DNA from: Actinomycetota bacterium | GTDB lineage: Bacteria; Actinomycetota; Actinomycetes; Nanopelagicales; Nanopelagicaceae | Reading direction: 5' to 3' | Length of the DNA stretch: 60,968 nt | Assembly: GCA_003151395.1 (NCBI GenBank) | Contig: PLXJ01000037.1 | Coordinates: 15,377-76,344 of the forward strand | In this document: one piece after another, positions 17,263 through 26,268 of the stretch | How the letters are laid out: each line of letters begins with the position of its first letter | Position numbering within the stretch: the first letter of the stretch is position 1 | Translations under genes and position numbers: made by a program | Notes under the pieces: model-generated | Database searches by the model: none | What the model was told of the DNA's origin: nothing | What the model saw: only the letters and a program-made list of their open reading frames with translations

Positions 17263-18216
17263 TTATTTACCCAACCATTGTTTTACAATTGCTGGGTGAG
17301 CAGTGATCCAGATTTTTGCCGCAGCATCGTCACTCAACTTGTCAACGGCGAGCGACTTTGCAACTGAGTTCTGATCAGCATTTGTCCAAGAGAAGTTCTT
17401 AAGCAAGGTTGCAGCCGGGGATCCTGAACTCATGAACTTTGCGCTGGCCACTTTATTCAGAGCATATGGTGGATAATCGCAGGCTACAGTCTTTGGATTA
17501 GTGTCACAACCAGTTGTCCACTTTGGAAGAGTTACGTGAACTAGCGGAACTTGAGCCAAGAACCACTGTGGCTCATAGAAGTAACCAATCATTGGCTTCT
17601 TCTGAGCTTGGGCGTTTCTAAATGAGGTGATGAGTGCGGCTTCACTTCCCGTATAGATAATTTTGAAATTCAATTTCAAATTTTTGACGATGGCAGCATC
17701 GTTGGTTACATATGAAGGATCACCATCGAGAAATGCACCCTGACTACCGGATTCGGAAGTCTTAAACAAACTTGCGTATTTGTTCAAGTTCTTCCAGTTA
17801 GTGATATCTGGATATTTAGCAACCAACCAAGGAACCACGTACCAACCGATGATGCCCTTGTTGCCTGTACTCCCTAGATCAACAGCAACTTTCTGCTTTG
17901 TGATGTACTTTGCCGCTAAATCTTCGTGACCCCAGTTTTCAAGAATCGCGTCAATCTGCCCTGTAGGAAATCCTTGCCAAGACACTTGCTCGCTCAAATT
18001 CTTTACTACAACCTTGCAACCAAGATTGTTCTTCATAATGTAGGAAACCACGGCCAAATCTGCTTCATATCCAACCCAAGCATTGTCGGCCAAATTAACA
18101 GTTCCGCACTTAGCAGCAGCCGCTTGCGCCGGAGCACCAGCGGAGAATGCAAATGAAATTGCGGTAGCTACGAACAGGAACACAGTTCCACGCCGGAACC
18201 GACTTGTCTTTAACAT
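17263..18216 (-). CDS. proX: glycine betaine/proline-type substrate-binding protein (OpuAC family)
   Basis: A 317-aa exported binding protein. The signal peptide spans residues 1 to about 33 (basic start, hydrophobic core, AQA sites). The mature part begins CGTVNLADNAWVGYEADLAV, an OpuAC/ProX opening with an aromatic residue of the kind that forms the quaternary-amine cage. Other aromatic sites are WGHEDL, GWYVVPW and GYFYEPQWFL. Extra cysteine-containing loops (TTGCDTNPKTVACDYPPYAL) are as in ProX-like proteins of actinobacteria. ATG 18216 has GGGGG seven bases upstream. Together with ProW and ProV it would form a betaine importer. Choline, proline betaine or carnitine are possible alternative ligands. 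Confidence 0.9.
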   Translation of the reverse strand: MLKTSRFRRGTVFLFVATAISFAFSAGAPAQAAAAKCGTVNLADNAWVGYEADLAVVSYIMKNNLGCKVVVKNLSEQVSWQGFPTGQIDAILENWGHEDLAAKYITKQKVAVDLGSTGNKGIIGWYVVPWLVAKYPDITNWKNLNKYASLFKTSESGSQGAFLDGDPSYVTNDAAIVKNLKLNFKIIYTGSEAALITSFRNAQAQKKPMIGYFYEPQWFLAQVPLVHVTLPKWTTGCDTNPKTVACDYPPYALNKVASAKFMSSGSPAATLLKNFSWTNADQNSVAKSLAVDKLSDDAAAKIWITAHPAIVKQWLGK

Positions 18217-18278
18217 ATAAAATCCCCCTGCCTCACGACCAAAGTCGTCTCAACCGCCAACCCCTTGATTAGCGGAAC

Positions 18279-20273
18279 TTACTTAGTGCGTTCGAGCGTA
18301 CTCCTGGCAGCGGCTGCCTGGGTGATTCTGTCCAATAAAATTCCCAATAGTACAATTGCTAATCCCGCCGCCAGTCCTTTGCCTGTTAGATTCAATTGAG
18401 TAAATCCTGCAACTACCAAATACCCCAAACCACCGGCTCCAACTAGGCCGCCTACGACCACCATCGCCAATACATAGATTATTCCTTGATTCGTTGAAAG
18501 TGCCAGGGCCCGCCTTGCACTTGGAAGCTGTACCTTAACTATCATCTGCCATTTGTTGGAACCAGCAGCAATACCAGCCTCTGTAATAGACGCTGGTACT
18601 CCGGCAATACCATCTGCCATCAACTTGATTGAAGCCGGCGCTGCATAAACAATTGCAGCCATAATTGCGGTAAATCTCGTCGCTCCAAAGAGGCCAAGAA
18701 ATGGAACAAGGTAAACAAAAGCAGGCAAAACTTGACCGGCGTCAAGCATTGGGCGCATTATTTGATCGGCCCGTTTGCTCCTACCGATCCATACTCCGAA
18801 AATAATCCCGATCGCGACTGTGGCTATGGCAGCCACAAGCACCGAGGCCAAAGTTGTCATCGTGTCCGACCACAAGCCTGTTCCAACGATTCCAAGTACG
18901 CAGACTGTCGAAATGAGCGCTAATTTTCTTCCGCCTAAAATCATCGCTAATAATACGAAAGCAAAACCGGTAATAAACCAAGGACTATTGGTTAATAGGT
19001 TCTGAATTGGATTTATCAGCCCATATGAGACGCCATTTGTAATGGAATTTGTTACGTTAACGAAGTGATTTTGGATCCAATTAACAATATCATCAGCGTA
19101 TCTGGCTATATCGCTTCCAATCACTCCTGTTCCTGGAAAGTTTCCAGCCCAGTTATAAATTCTTGAAATCAAAAGTGCGGCGATGGTAACGATTCCACCC
19201 GCCACTAAAATTTGGCGATGCCGCACACGGCTAACAAGATGAGAATTTTCTGCATCTACTTTTGAAGCTGCTGCAGTAGTTGTCCGATCCAATAGAACCG
19301 CCAAAATGACAATACCGAGTCCAGCTTGAAACGACTTTCCTATATCCAATGACTCCAGGGCGGTAACTACGACTTTACCCAAACCTGGAGCATCAATAAG
19401 AGCCGCAATTGTTACCATCGATAGCGCAGCCATAATCGTTTGATTGATTCCTACCACCATTGTGCGTTTGGCTTGTGGTAACTGGACTTTGCGCAAGGCT
19501 TGCATTCTTGTTGATCCCATCGAAACAGCCGCTTCCACGCTAGACCACGGAACTTCATGGAGAGCCACTGCCGTTATACGAAGCGCCGGCGGAATCGCAT
19601 AGACCATAGTTACTATCGTCGCGGATGCCGGTCCGATCAAAAAGAAGAGAGTTACAGGTGTGAGGTAAACGAAGGTTGGCATAACTTGAGCAAAGTCCAA
19701 AAATGGCGTTATTACCTTTTCAAATCGTGGAAATAGTCCCGCACAAATGCCGAGTGGAATGCCAATCAGTAAAGCCAGTACCACCGCAGCTAGAGTCAAT
19801 GCCAGGGTATCCATGGACTCTTGCCAAAAACCCAGAAGTCCCAATGAGACCAATCCGACAAAAACTAAAATAGCTACCCTAATATTGGCAACGGTGTACG
19901 CCACAAAACTTAATAGAACGACGATCCCTAACCAGCCAATCAGAGGTGAGGCGTTATTTCCGATGGATTGGCTAATTAAGTCCTGAATACCTGTTACAAA
20001 GGCGTTGATCGAATCGCGAATAACGTTTATAAAAAAGGTGAAGAATGGATTCGAATTTTGATTGTTTCCAATCCAATCACTCACATTATTTAACCAAGAT
20101 TGAAACCAGGTAAGACTCGATGTATCTAATGGGAGAGTTGCAATTCCGCGCATCAAGACCGCAAAAAATATGAAACCTGCGCTAAGGGCACCTAAGTAAA
20201 TTCCAACTTTGTATCTCTTTACAACGCTCGCTTTCAGCTCCTTCTCGGGTTTTGAAAGCATCGCTACGGACAT
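18279..20273 (-). CDS. proW: betaine ABC permease with two fused ProW-type domains
   Basis: At 664 aa this is about twice the length of a usual ProW. Two homologous permease units lie in tandem: residues about 1-330 with LTPVTLFFLIGPASATIVTM and an EAA loop (EAAVSMGSTRMQALRKVQLP), and about 345-664 with YLVPFLGLFGATRFTAIM and EAGIAAGSNKWQMIVKVQLP. Each unit has several hydrophobic helices. The importer could therefore work with one polypeptide instead of a homodimer. It starts one base before the ProV stop codon region ends (20273/20274) and lies 62 bp before proX. Such double permeases exist in other bacteria, so this is unusual rather than new. Confidence 0.9.
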   Translation of the reverse strand: MSVAMLSKPEKELKASVVKRYKVGIYLGALSAGFIFFAVLMRGIATLPLDTSSLTWFQSWLNNVSDWIGNNQNSNPFFTFFINVIRDSINAFVTGIQDLISQSIGNNASPLIGWLGIVVLLSFVAYTVANIRVAILVFVGLVSLGLLGFWQESMDTLALTLAAVVLALLIGIPLGICAGLFPRFEKVITPFLDFAQVMPTFVYLTPVTLFFLIGPASATIVTMVYAIPPALRITAVALHEVPWSSVEAAVSMGSTRMQALRKVQLPQAKRTMVVGINQTIMAALSMVTIAALIDAPGLGKVVVTALESLDIGKSFQAGLGIVILAVLLDRTTTAAASKVDAENSHLVSRVRHRQILVAGGIVTIAALLISRIYNWAGNFPGTGVIGSDIARYADDIVNWIQNHFVNVTNSITNGVSYGLINPIQNLLTNSPWFITGFAFVLLAMILGGRKLALISTVCVLGIVGTGLWSDTMTTLASVLVAAIATVAIGIIFGVWIGRSKRADQIMRPMLDAGQVLPAFVYLVPFLGLFGATRFTAIMAAIVYAAPASIKLMADGIAGVPASITEAGIAAGSNKWQMIVKVQLPSARRALALSTNQGIIYVLAMVVVGGLVGAGGLGYLVVAGFTQLNLTGKGLAAGLAIVLLGILLDRITQAAAARSTLERTK

Positions 20274-21314
20274 TTAAAACTCACTCCCTGACACAACGCT
20301 GAGCATGTCTTGAGCGGTAACCACTCCCAACAGATGTCCATTTTCCATCACTCGAATGGGGACCGAAGATTCGACAATCTGTCGCATTGAATTATGGACG
20401 GTTACCGTCGGTGGCAAAATAGGTCCGGTCAAAACTTCATTTAATTCAGGTTTCCGTGCAATCCAACGCAAAGTTAGTACTTGAGACTTAGGAAAATCCT
20501 GAACGAAATTTGCCACGTAATCATCAGCAGGCGCTGCAACCAGTTCCTCTGGAGTTCCGATTTGGACAATTGCTCCGTCACGCATAATTGCAATTCGATC
20601 TCCAAGTTTCACCGCTTCGGCCAGATCATGCGTGATAAAGACCATGGTCTTTCCAAGTTGATGATGAAGCCTAATGACCTCGGCTTGCATATCTCTCCGG
20701 ATGAGGGGATCTAAAGCGCTAAATGGCTCATCCAAAAATAGTACTTGCGGGTCCACTGCGAGTGCGCGAGCCAGCCCAACGCGTTGTTGCATTCCGCCAG
20801 ATAATTGCTCTGGATACGCCTGGCCATAGCCTTGCAGCCCCACCAATTCAATTACTTCATTGGCGCGGTGATGTCGTTCCTCTTTACTGACACCATTGAT
20901 CTCTAGGCTGTACGCGATGTTGTCAATGACTTTGCGATGTGGCAACAAGCCGAAGTGTTGGAAAACCATTGAGAATCGCGTCTTTCGTAATTCACGTAGT
21001 CGTTTCTCGTCAACTTTGAGAATATCTTCCCCTTGAAAAAAAATCTCGCCTTGAGTTGGCTCGATGAGCCGAGTCATACACCTAACTAAAGTTGATTTAC
21101 CAGATCCGGACAATCCCATGACAACGAAGACTTCACCTGGTGCTACGTCGAAAGAGACATCTCGAACTGCAATCGTATTGCCGGTCTTATTACGTAATTC
21201 TGATCGCGATAAATTGGCATCTGGGCTTCCAATTATTTGTGCGGGATTGGAACCGAATACTTTCCACACATGCCGAACTGAAATCATTGGAGCTTGGTTG
21301 TCCAAATTCGCCAC
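20274..21314 (-). CDS. proV: glycine betaine ABC transporter ATP-binding protein
   Basis: ATPase of 346 aa. Walker A is [12 protein letters not shown], the Q-loop [12 protein letters not shown], the signature [15 protein letters not shown], Walker [18 protein letters not shown], and the H-loop [11 protein letters not shown]. The N-terminal extension with a short insertion before [12 protein letters not shown] is typical of ProV/OpuAA. After about residue 265 a single CBS-like segment ([18 protein letters not shown]) remains, the element that in OpuA/ProV senses ionic strength. It lies 2 bp after the aldehyde dehydrogenase gene and abuts proW. Whether uptake is osmotically or catabolically controlled cannot be read, but the company of catabolic genes favours nutrition. 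Confidence 0.94.
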   Translation of the reverse strand: MANLDNQAPMISVRHVWKVFGSNPAQIIGSPDANLSRSELRNKTGNTIAVRDVSFDVAPGEVFVVMGLSGSGKSTLVRCMTRLIEPTQGEIFFQGEDILKVDEKRLRELRKTRFSMVFQHFGLLPHRKVIDNIAYSLEINGVSKEERHHRANEVIELVGLQGYGQAYPEQLSGGMQQRVGLARALAVDPQVLFLDEPFSALDPLIRRDMQAEVIRLHHQLGKTMVFITHDLAEAVKLGDRIAIMRDGAIVQIGTPEELVAAPADDYVANFVQDFPKSQVLTLRWIARKPELNEVLTGPILPPTVTVHNSMRQIVESSVPIRVMENGHLLGVVTAQDMLSVVSGSEF

Positions 21315-21316
21315 CT

Positions 21317-22795
21317 TTAATTTTTGTCAGCAAACCATCCTGATCTTGTTGGTGAATTGTTGACCCAAATGTGTTTAATTTCAAGGTATTCCTGTAACCC
21401 ATGTTCGCCTAACTCACGACCATTTCCAGAAGCTTTAAAACCGCCCCACTCTGCCTGTGGTTTATATGGACCGTAGTCATTGACCCAGACGGTGCCATGT
21501 CGCAATTCTTTTGAAACTCGCTCACATTTAGTCTGATCGCGGCTCCACACCGCGCCTGAAAGGCCATAAATTGTGTCGTTACCTAACTTGATGGCTTCAT
21601 CAATGGTGTCAAATACCTCAACGGTGAGAATTGGCCCAAATGACTCTTCTTGCACGCAATACATACTCGTATTGCAATCGTCTAATACTGTTGGGGGGAA
21701 ATACCAACCAGTTGATAATTTCTCTGTGGTACAACGCGTGCCCCCAACTAACAATTTTGCACCTTCAGAAATCCCCTTTGCCAAGTATTCTTCAACTTTT
21801 TTTAAGTGATTTTCACTGATCAATGGGCCGGTTTCTGCTGTCAGATCGGCTGGTCCACCTAATCGAATTTGTTTGGCCCGTCGAACAATCTCTTGTACTA
21901 CCTGATCGTGGATAGGTCGCTCCACAATTAACCTAGTCCCTGCTGAACAGACTTGCCCGGAATGCAAGAACGCTGCCGTAACCGCAAAATCAATCGCTAC
22001 ATCCAAATCGGCATCGGCAAAAATAATATTCGGATTTTTTCCGCCGAGTTCCAGGGCCACTCTTTTAACGGTTTCCGCTGCCTTGATAATTATTCGCTTG
22101 CCTGTGGGCAATCCGCCGGTAAAAGAGACAAAGTCCACTCTAGGATCGGTAGTTAGAGTGTCGCCAAATGCCGCTCCAGAGCCAGTAACTAAATTTGCTA
22201 CTCCTGCTGGAGCTCCAGCTTCTTCAATTAATTTAATTAAGTGGATGGCGGTCGAGGGGGTTAACTCACTTGGCTTTAAGATAAAAGAACAACCCGCTGC
22301 CAACGCAGGAGCTACCTTCCACGAAATTTGCAATAAGGGATAATTCCACGGTCCAATGAGGGAACAGACGCCGATAGGCTCGTAAGTGACTTTGCTTGTC
22401 ACATTTGGCAATCCACTATCCAGTACTCGATCGTGATGATCTAGGGCGAGTTTTGCAAAATGGCGGAAAGTGGCAGAAACATCGGCGACGTCGTACTTAG
22501 ATTCAATAATTCGCTTCCCAGTGTCGCCACTCTCAAGATTGGCGATAATTTCTATATCCCGCTCCAAGAGGAGGGCAATTTTTGTGAGCAACACACTTCG
22601 TTCTTTCCAACTCCACGAGCTAAACAAGCCACTATCGAAAGAGGTGCGCGCGGAGCTAATTGCGGCTAGCGCATCCGCTATTTTCCCATCCGAAACCGTT
22701 GCGACCAAAGTTCCATCGGCTGGGCTACGGATTTCCCGGGTAGCTCCATCGATCGCCGGACGCCACTTTCCATCGATATATATCGAACTTGTCAT
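21317..22795 (-). CDS. betB: betaine-aldehyde dehydrogenase (ALDH superfamily)
   Basis: A 492-aa NAD(P)-dependent aldehyde dehydrogenase. Catalytic residues are N151 (PWNYP), K174 (LKPSE), the general base E249 (LELGGKNP) and the nucleophile C283 ([11 protein letters not shown]). The [11 protein letters not shown] turn contacts the cofactor. The ending region [19 protein letters not shown] resembles betaine-aldehyde dehydrogenases. With BetA it makes glycine betaine from choline. It sits between the MttB-family gene and proV with gaps of only 8 and 2 bp, so it is co-transcribed with betaine import and demethylation. ALDH specificity is hard to fix from sequence; the context makes betaine aldehyde the best call. 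Confidence 0.88.
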   Translation of the reverse strand: MTSSIYIDGKWRPAIDGATREIRSPADGTLVATVSDGKIADALAAISSARTSFDSGLFSSWSWKERSVLLTKIALLLERDIEIIANLESGDTGKRIIESKYDVADVSATFRHFAKLALDHHDRVLDSGLPNVTSKVTYEPIGVCSLIGPWNYPLLQISWKVAPALAAGCSFILKPSELTPSTAIHLIKLIEEAGAPAGVANLVTGSGAAFGDTLTTDPRVDFVSFTGGLPTGKRIIIKAAETVKRVALELGGKNPNIIFADADLDVAIDFAVTAAFLHSGQVCSAGTRLIVERPIHDQVVQEIVRRAKQIRLGGPADLTAETGPLISENHLKKVEEYLAKGISEGAKLLVGGTRCTTEKLSTGWYFPPTVLDDCNTSMYCVQEESFGPILTVEVFDTIDEAIKLGNDTIYGLSGAVWSRDQTKCERVSKELRHGTVWVNDYGPYKPQAEWGGFKASGNGRELGEHGLQEYLEIKHIWVNNSPTRSGWFADKN

Positions 22796-22803
22796 CGTTA
22801 CCG

Positions 22804-24240
22804 CTAGTCAAGTTCGCTTTTACGCTTAGCGACAAAATCTTTCAAACCAGTCAATATCGCAGCATCCATCTCAGGTTGTTCATAATCCGCTAGCTTTTTC
22901 TTCCAAATCTCTTCCGCACGCATCCGAGTATCTCGCGCTCCTAGGCGGGTCCACCGCTCATAGTTATCACTGTTCGTTAGGAACGGTCGATAAAAACAAT
23001 CGCGGAATCGCTCCATGGTATGCGCTGCCCCCAAAAAGTGACCGCCATGGCCCACTTCTAGGTGAGCATCAAATGCGAGGGAGGACTCATTGAATTCAAG
23101 CGGGGTGAATTCAGCGATCAAACTCTGCAATATCTCCACGTCAACAATAAATTTGTCGTAAGAAGATACCAGGCCGCCTTCGAGCCATCCTGCGGTGTGC
23201 ATAACCCAGTTTGTTCCTGCCAGGAATGTAGGCATCATGGTCATCATTGTTTGATAAGCGGATTGAGCATCCACGGATTGCGATGAATTTAATCCGCCGC
23301 CGCCGCGGAAAGGCAAGTTAAAACTCCGTGCAATTTGACCCGTGCACAACAAACCAATTCCGGATTCTGGGGTACCGAACTGCGGTGAGCCAGATTGCAT
23401 ATCGATGTTAGAGAGAAAAGAACCAAAAACAATAGGACATCCTGGCCGAATTAATTGCGCTAATGCAATCGCTGAAAGCGCTTCGGCGATTTGTTGCGCC
23501 AAAGTTGCGGGAATCGTTACAGGACTCATAGCCCCCATTAACAAGAAAGGGGTGGTTACAACTGGTTGGCCAGCAAGCACATACTCGCGCATTGAATCTA
23601 ACATGCGATCATCCCAGCGGAGTGGTGAGTTGCAGTTCACGAGCGATATAAGAGCAGGTGTTTCTTCAATGGCTTGTCTTCCACCATGAATTATCTCCGC
23701 CATCGCAATTACATCGCGGGCGTTTTGGGCGGTTACGACATTTCCCATAAAGAATTTGTCAGTAAGCGTCGCAGCGGCAAATGCCATATCCAAATGTCTA
23801 CTGTCTAGCGATAAATCATTCGGTTCACATACGACTCCGCCGACGCTATCGATTGCATCAAAACTCTGTGCCAATTTACAAAAATTTTCGTAATCCGCAA
23901 AGGTGGCATCGCGGCGCGTTGAGCCTTCGAGAACAAATGGTGGGCCGTAAACGCCACCGAATACCATTGAATCGCCACCAATATGTACATTGCGCTTTGG
24001 ATTGCGAGCCCGAAGATTGAAATCCTTAGGCGCCTTTGCAACTTGCTTTAATATCCAATCTGGATCAAATTTAACGTTTTCACCTTCAACGCTCTGACCA
24101 GCTTCACGTAACATATCCACTGCCCATGGGCTAGCAAATTCGATCCCGATCTCCGAAACAATCCGGCGCCATCCCGTAGTGAGGGTTGCCATAGATTCCT
24201 GGCTCAAAATTTCATATCGTGGCATTCGGTTTTGAAACAC
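22804..24240 (-). CDS. mtgB: MttB-family methyltransferase without pyrrolysine, probable glycine betaine:corrinoid methyltransferase
   Basis: A 478-aa member of the trimethylamine methyltransferase (MttB) superfamily. Family segments include MPRYEILSQESM near the N-terminus, GGVYGPPFVLEGSTRRDA, MGNVVTAQNARDVIAMA, LVNCNSPLRWDDRML, FLLMGAMSPVTIPATLAQQI, and the C-terminal GHGGHFLGAAHTMERFRDCF. No in-frame amber codon interrupts the gene, so it is the non-pyrrolysine type, of which MtgB demethylates glycine betaine to dimethylglycine. The frame is open to 24501, across the divergent regulator. GTG 24240 is chosen because GGGGGAG lies about six bases upstream and relatives begin there. Betaine as substrate is inferred from the adjoining betaine genes; proline betaine, carnitine or trimethylamine are alternatives. 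Confidence 0.87.
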   Translation of the reverse strand: MFQNRMPRYEILSQESMATLTTGWRRIVSEIGIEFASPWAVDMLREAGQSVEGENVKFDPDWILKQVAKAPKDFNLRARNPKRNVHIGGDSMVFGGVYGPPFVLEGSTRRDATFADYENFCKLAQSFDAIDSVGGVVCEPNDLSLDSRHLDMAFAAATLTDKFFMGNVVTAQNARDVIAMAEIIHGGRQAIEETPALISLVNCNSPLRWDDRMLDSMREYVLAGQPVVTTPFLLMGAMSPVTIPATLAQQIAEALSAIALAQLIRPGCPIVFGSFLSNIDMQSGSPQFGTPESGIGLLCTGQIARSFNLPFRGGGGLNSSQSVDAQSAYQTMMTMMPTFLAGTNWVMHTAGWLEGGLVSSYDKFIVDVEILQSLIAEFTPLEFNESSLAFDAHLEVGHGGHFLGAAHTMERFRDCFYRPFLTNSDNYERWTRLGARDTRMRAEEIWKKKLADYEQPEMDAAILTGLKDFVAKRKSELD

Positions 24241-24297
24241 GCTTGCTCCCCCTTTGGAACCAACAAAACTTCGCTCTGTATGAGCCGATATTAACTT

Positions 24298-24315
24298 CTT
24301 GGGAACTTCCCCAAG
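24298..24315. promoter_or_regulatory. palindrome, second operator-like site
   Basis: CTTGGG, six bases, then CCCAAG: a perfect 6-6-6 inverted repeat whose centre GGGAACTTCCC is itself palindromic. It carries the same GGAAC-like half site as the site near iclR. It lies about 60 bases upstream of the methyltransferase GTG, where a bound repressor would block transcription. Confidence 0.55.
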
Positions 24316-24358
24316 CAGGGTATTGCACTTGAACGTCGAAAAGAATACGCTCGATAAT

Positions 24359-24387
24359 GGAACAAGTGTTCCACATCGTGGAACACT
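24359..24387. promoter_or_regulatory. operator-like palindrome in front of iclR
   Basis: AGTGTTCCAC at 24365-24374 and GTGGAACACT at 24378-24387 form a perfect 10-bp inverted repeat around a 3-base spacer. The left half also pairs with GGAAC at 24359-24363, giving three alternating GGAAC/GTTCC half sites. It ends 40 bp before the iclR ATG. Position and symmetry fit the binding site of the IclR protein, which would then control itself and both divergent arms. Confidence 0.75.
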
Positions 24388-24415
24388 ATTTTTTGAGGAT
24401 TTTAAGTAGGACCAT

Positions 24416-24422
24416 AAGGAGG
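24416..24422 (+). promoter_or_regulatory. ribosome binding site of iclR
   Basis: AAGGAGG, five bases before ATG 24428, a full-strength Shine-Dalgarno that fixes the regulator start and excludes the long upstream extension of the opposing methyltransferase frame as the likely translated form. Confidence 0.85.
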
Positions 24423-24427
24423 CACCT

Positions 24428-25213
24428 ATGGCGCAAGCGGCGCTTTCAGGCACGCAAGCTGTGGACCGGGCAACAGCCTTATTAACTCGCATAATCACCA
24501 CTACAACCCCGCCACATCTTCAGACACTGGCACGTGAGTTTGATATCCCAAAAAGCACCGCCTCTCGAATTATGAGCGCCTTAGAGCGACAAGGTTTTGT
24601 GAAGCGGGATCGAAATGGAGCATTTCTTCCAGGAGAGGTTTTAACTCAATTTGCTCGAGAGCAGAACCAGGATTCAGTTCTTGTAACAAGAATGCGTCCA
24701 ATCCTAGAAGATCTTGCACACCAAACTGGTGAAACTGCCAACTTGGCAATTACTGGAAATGGGTATTTAAAAATAATTGATCAGGTCGATAGTCTCTTCA
24801 TGCTCGGCACAACAAATTGGATTGGGAGAGATATTCCTTACCATTGCTCGGCGCTCGGAAAAGTTTTGCTCGCGTATGGTGCCATTCCAATCCCATCTGG
24901 CTCACTTCAAAAACTTACCTCAAAATCCATTATCACTCGTTCCCGACTTCTGACCGAGTTGGAATCTGTTCGGAAAATCGGGTATGCCATCATCACTGAT
25001 GAATTGGAAGAAGGACTGGCCGCAGTTTCAGCACCAGTACGCGAGAGTGATGGTCGTGTACTTGCAGCAATATCGATCTCTGGTCCGACAACAAGACTCT
25101 CAAATAAGGAACTAAATCGCATCGGCATGTTGATCGTCGAAAAGATCCACGAAGGAACTACATCGTCCCATAATCCACAACTTGTAAAGCACGGAAAGGC
25201 AGCCACCTCATGA
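24428..25213 (+). CDS. IclR-family transcription regulator
   Basis: A 261-aa regulator. The winged-helix DNA-binding part is at about residues 8-70 (AVDRATALLTRI, LAREFDIPKSTASRIMSALE, wing GFVKRDRNGAF). The effector domain follows, with GETANLAITGNGYLKIIDQV, the YHCSALGKVLLAYG family motif and EEGLAAVSAPVRESDGRVLA. It heads the corrinoid operon and is divergent from the methyltransferase gene, with a palindromic operator between. It overlaps the corrinoid protein gene as ATGA. I infer local control of methyl-group catabolism. The effector may be betaine or a demethylation product; the sequence does not say, nor whether it represses or activates. Confidence 0.93.
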   Translation: MAQAALSGTQAVDRATALLTRIITTTTPPHLQTLAREFDIPKSTASRIMSALERQGFVKRDRNGAFLPGEVLTQFAREQNQDSVLVTRMRPILEDLAHQTGETANLAITGNGYLKIIDQVDSLFMLGTTNWIGRDIPYHCSALGKVLLAYGAIPIPSGSLQKLTSKSIITRSRLLTELESVRKIGYAIITDELEEGLAAVSAPVRESDGRVLAAISISGPTTRLSNKELNRIGMLIVEKIHEGTTSSHNPQLVKHGKAATS

Positions 25214-25875
25214 CCCACGATGAAATTCTAAAAGCCTTATTTGATGAAACCTTAGTTGGTAACGCACCTGAAGTTCTGCGCCTCACTCAACTTGGAATAG
25301 AGGAGGGAATGACTCCGAGTTCAATTCTCTTCGACGCCCTTATTCCTTCGCTCGAAGAAGTCGGAGCACGATTTGAACGTGGTGATTTCTTTGTTCCAGA
25401 GATGTTGATTTCTGGAAAAGCGATGTCGGGAGCCCTCAATTTCCTTCGTCCCTTACTTGCACTTACTGGTGCACAAACCGTGGGGACTTTCCTGATGGGA
25501 ACGGTAAAAGGCGATGTACACGACATCGGCAAGAACTTGGTAAATATTATGCTGGAAGGTGCGGGATTTGAAGTCATTGATATCGGTGTTCAAGTCGCTC
25601 CCGAAAAATTTGTGGCGGCAATTCAAGAGCACAAACCGGATATCGTAGGAATGTCGGCCTTCCTCACCACGACGATGCCGATGTTCAAGGTCAATATTCA
25701 TGAAATTACCAAAGCTGGCTTACGCGACCAAGTAATTATTATGGTCGGTGGGGCGCCCGTAACTCAAGAATACGCGGATGTTGTCGGCGCAGATGGTTTT
25801 GCCGCCGATGCTTCAACCGCGGTACGCGTTGCTAAAGATTTAATTCAAAAGCGTCGCGCGCTGGTTACCTTCTGA
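25210..25875 (+). CDS. mtgC: corrinoid methyl-carrier protein (MtgC/MttC-like)
   Basis: A 221-aa two-domain protein: a helical cap (about residues 1-88, with GDFFVPEMLISGKAMSGAL) and a Rossmann-like B12 domain. The base-off cobalamin motif is DVHDIG at D102, H104 and G107, followed by the SxL element GMSAFLTTT and the GG element MVGGAPVT. It accepts the methyl group from the MttB homologue on cobalt and hands it to the methyl-THF-forming enzyme at 27182. The start overlaps iclR by 4 bp. Assignment to the methylamine/betaine-type corrinoid proteins is secure. The exact methyl donor follows from the neighbouring methyltransferase. Confidence 0.94.
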   Translation: MTHDEILKALFDETLVGNAPEVLRLTQLGIEEGMTPSSILFDALIPSLEEVGARFERGDFFVPEMLISGKAMSGALNFLRPLLALTGAQTVGTFLMGTVKGDVHDIGKNLVNIMLEGAGFEVIDIGVQVAPEKFVAAIQEHKPDIVGMSAFLTTTMPMFKVNIHEITKAGLRDQVIIMVGGAPVTQEYADVVGADGFAADASTAVRVAKDLIQKRRALVTF

Positions 25876-25884
25876 AATCCTAAA

Positions 25885-26268
25885 ATGCCAAAGTTACTCC
25901 CACTCATAGAAGACGCCATTAAGAAACCAATCTGGGGTTGTCAGATGTGTGGGCAGTGCGTTCTGCATTCAACGGGCATGGTCTGCCCAATGACCTGCCC
26001 AAAAACATTGCGCAATGGTCCATGTGGTGGCGTCCGTGAAAACGGTAACTGTGAAGTCAAACCAGAGATGCAATGTATTTGGGTTAAAGCATTCGAGCGT
26101 AAAGACAAATTACCCCTGCCTAATTCCTGGCGGGCCCACTACAACGATCTAAGACCTCCAGTGGATATGCAACTCAAAGGCACCTCTTCATGGTTAAATT
26201 TTTTAACAAAAAGAGATCAAAAAAGACCTGCAGGTTGGCCAATCCTCGCAGAAAAATCCGGTAAATGA
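25885..26268 (+). CDS. metV: MetV-like cysteine-rich partner of methylene-THF reductase
   Basis: A 127-aa protein with eight cysteines in the first half (C19, C22, C25, C34, C38, C47, C56, C64). Segments WGCQMCGQCVLHSTGMVCP and KTLRNGPCGGV are typical of the C-terminal methylene-THF reductase domain that exists as the separate subunit MetV in acetogens. It probably carries metal (zinc or iron-sulfur) and assembles with MetF. It overlaps metF by 4 bp, so equimolar production is likely. In acetogens MetVF reduces methylene-THF; here the surrounding genes suggest oxidation of methyl-THF. The direction is inferred, not shown. Confidence 0.88.
   Translation: MPKLLPLIEDAIKKPIWGCQMCGQCVLHSTGMVCPMTCPKTLRNGPCGGVRENGNCEVKPEMQCIWVKAFERKDKLPLPNSWRAHYNDLRPPVDMQLKGTSSWLNFLTKRDQKRPAGWPILAEKSGK

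Larger units (their letters stand above)
24241..24427. promoter_or_regulatory. divergent promoter region between mtgB-like gene and iclR
   Basis: This 187-bp gap must hold the promoters of both arms of the cluster: the minus-strand run from the MttB homologue down, and the plus-strand corrinoid/C1 operon. It contains two palindromes, listed separately, built from GGAAC/GTTCC-like half sites. On the minus strand a TTAATAT near 24289 could be a -10 for the methyltransferase, with TTGGGG about 15 bases upstream inside the second palindrome. This promoter call is weak. Confidence 0.7.

Noticed and set aside
22804-24240. Pyrrolysine-dependent trimethylamine methyltransferase
   Set aside because: No in-frame amber codon is present and no pyl genes are seen.
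24241-24427. Cobalamin riboswitch upstream of the corrinoid genes
   Set aside because: No B12-box-like sequence or suitable length; the region is explained by palindromic operators and short leaders.
22804-24501. Full-length 565-codon version of the MttB homologue
   Set aside because: It would run across the iclR start and the palindromic operator; the extra N-terminus has no family similarity and GTG 24240 has a good Shine-Dalgarno.
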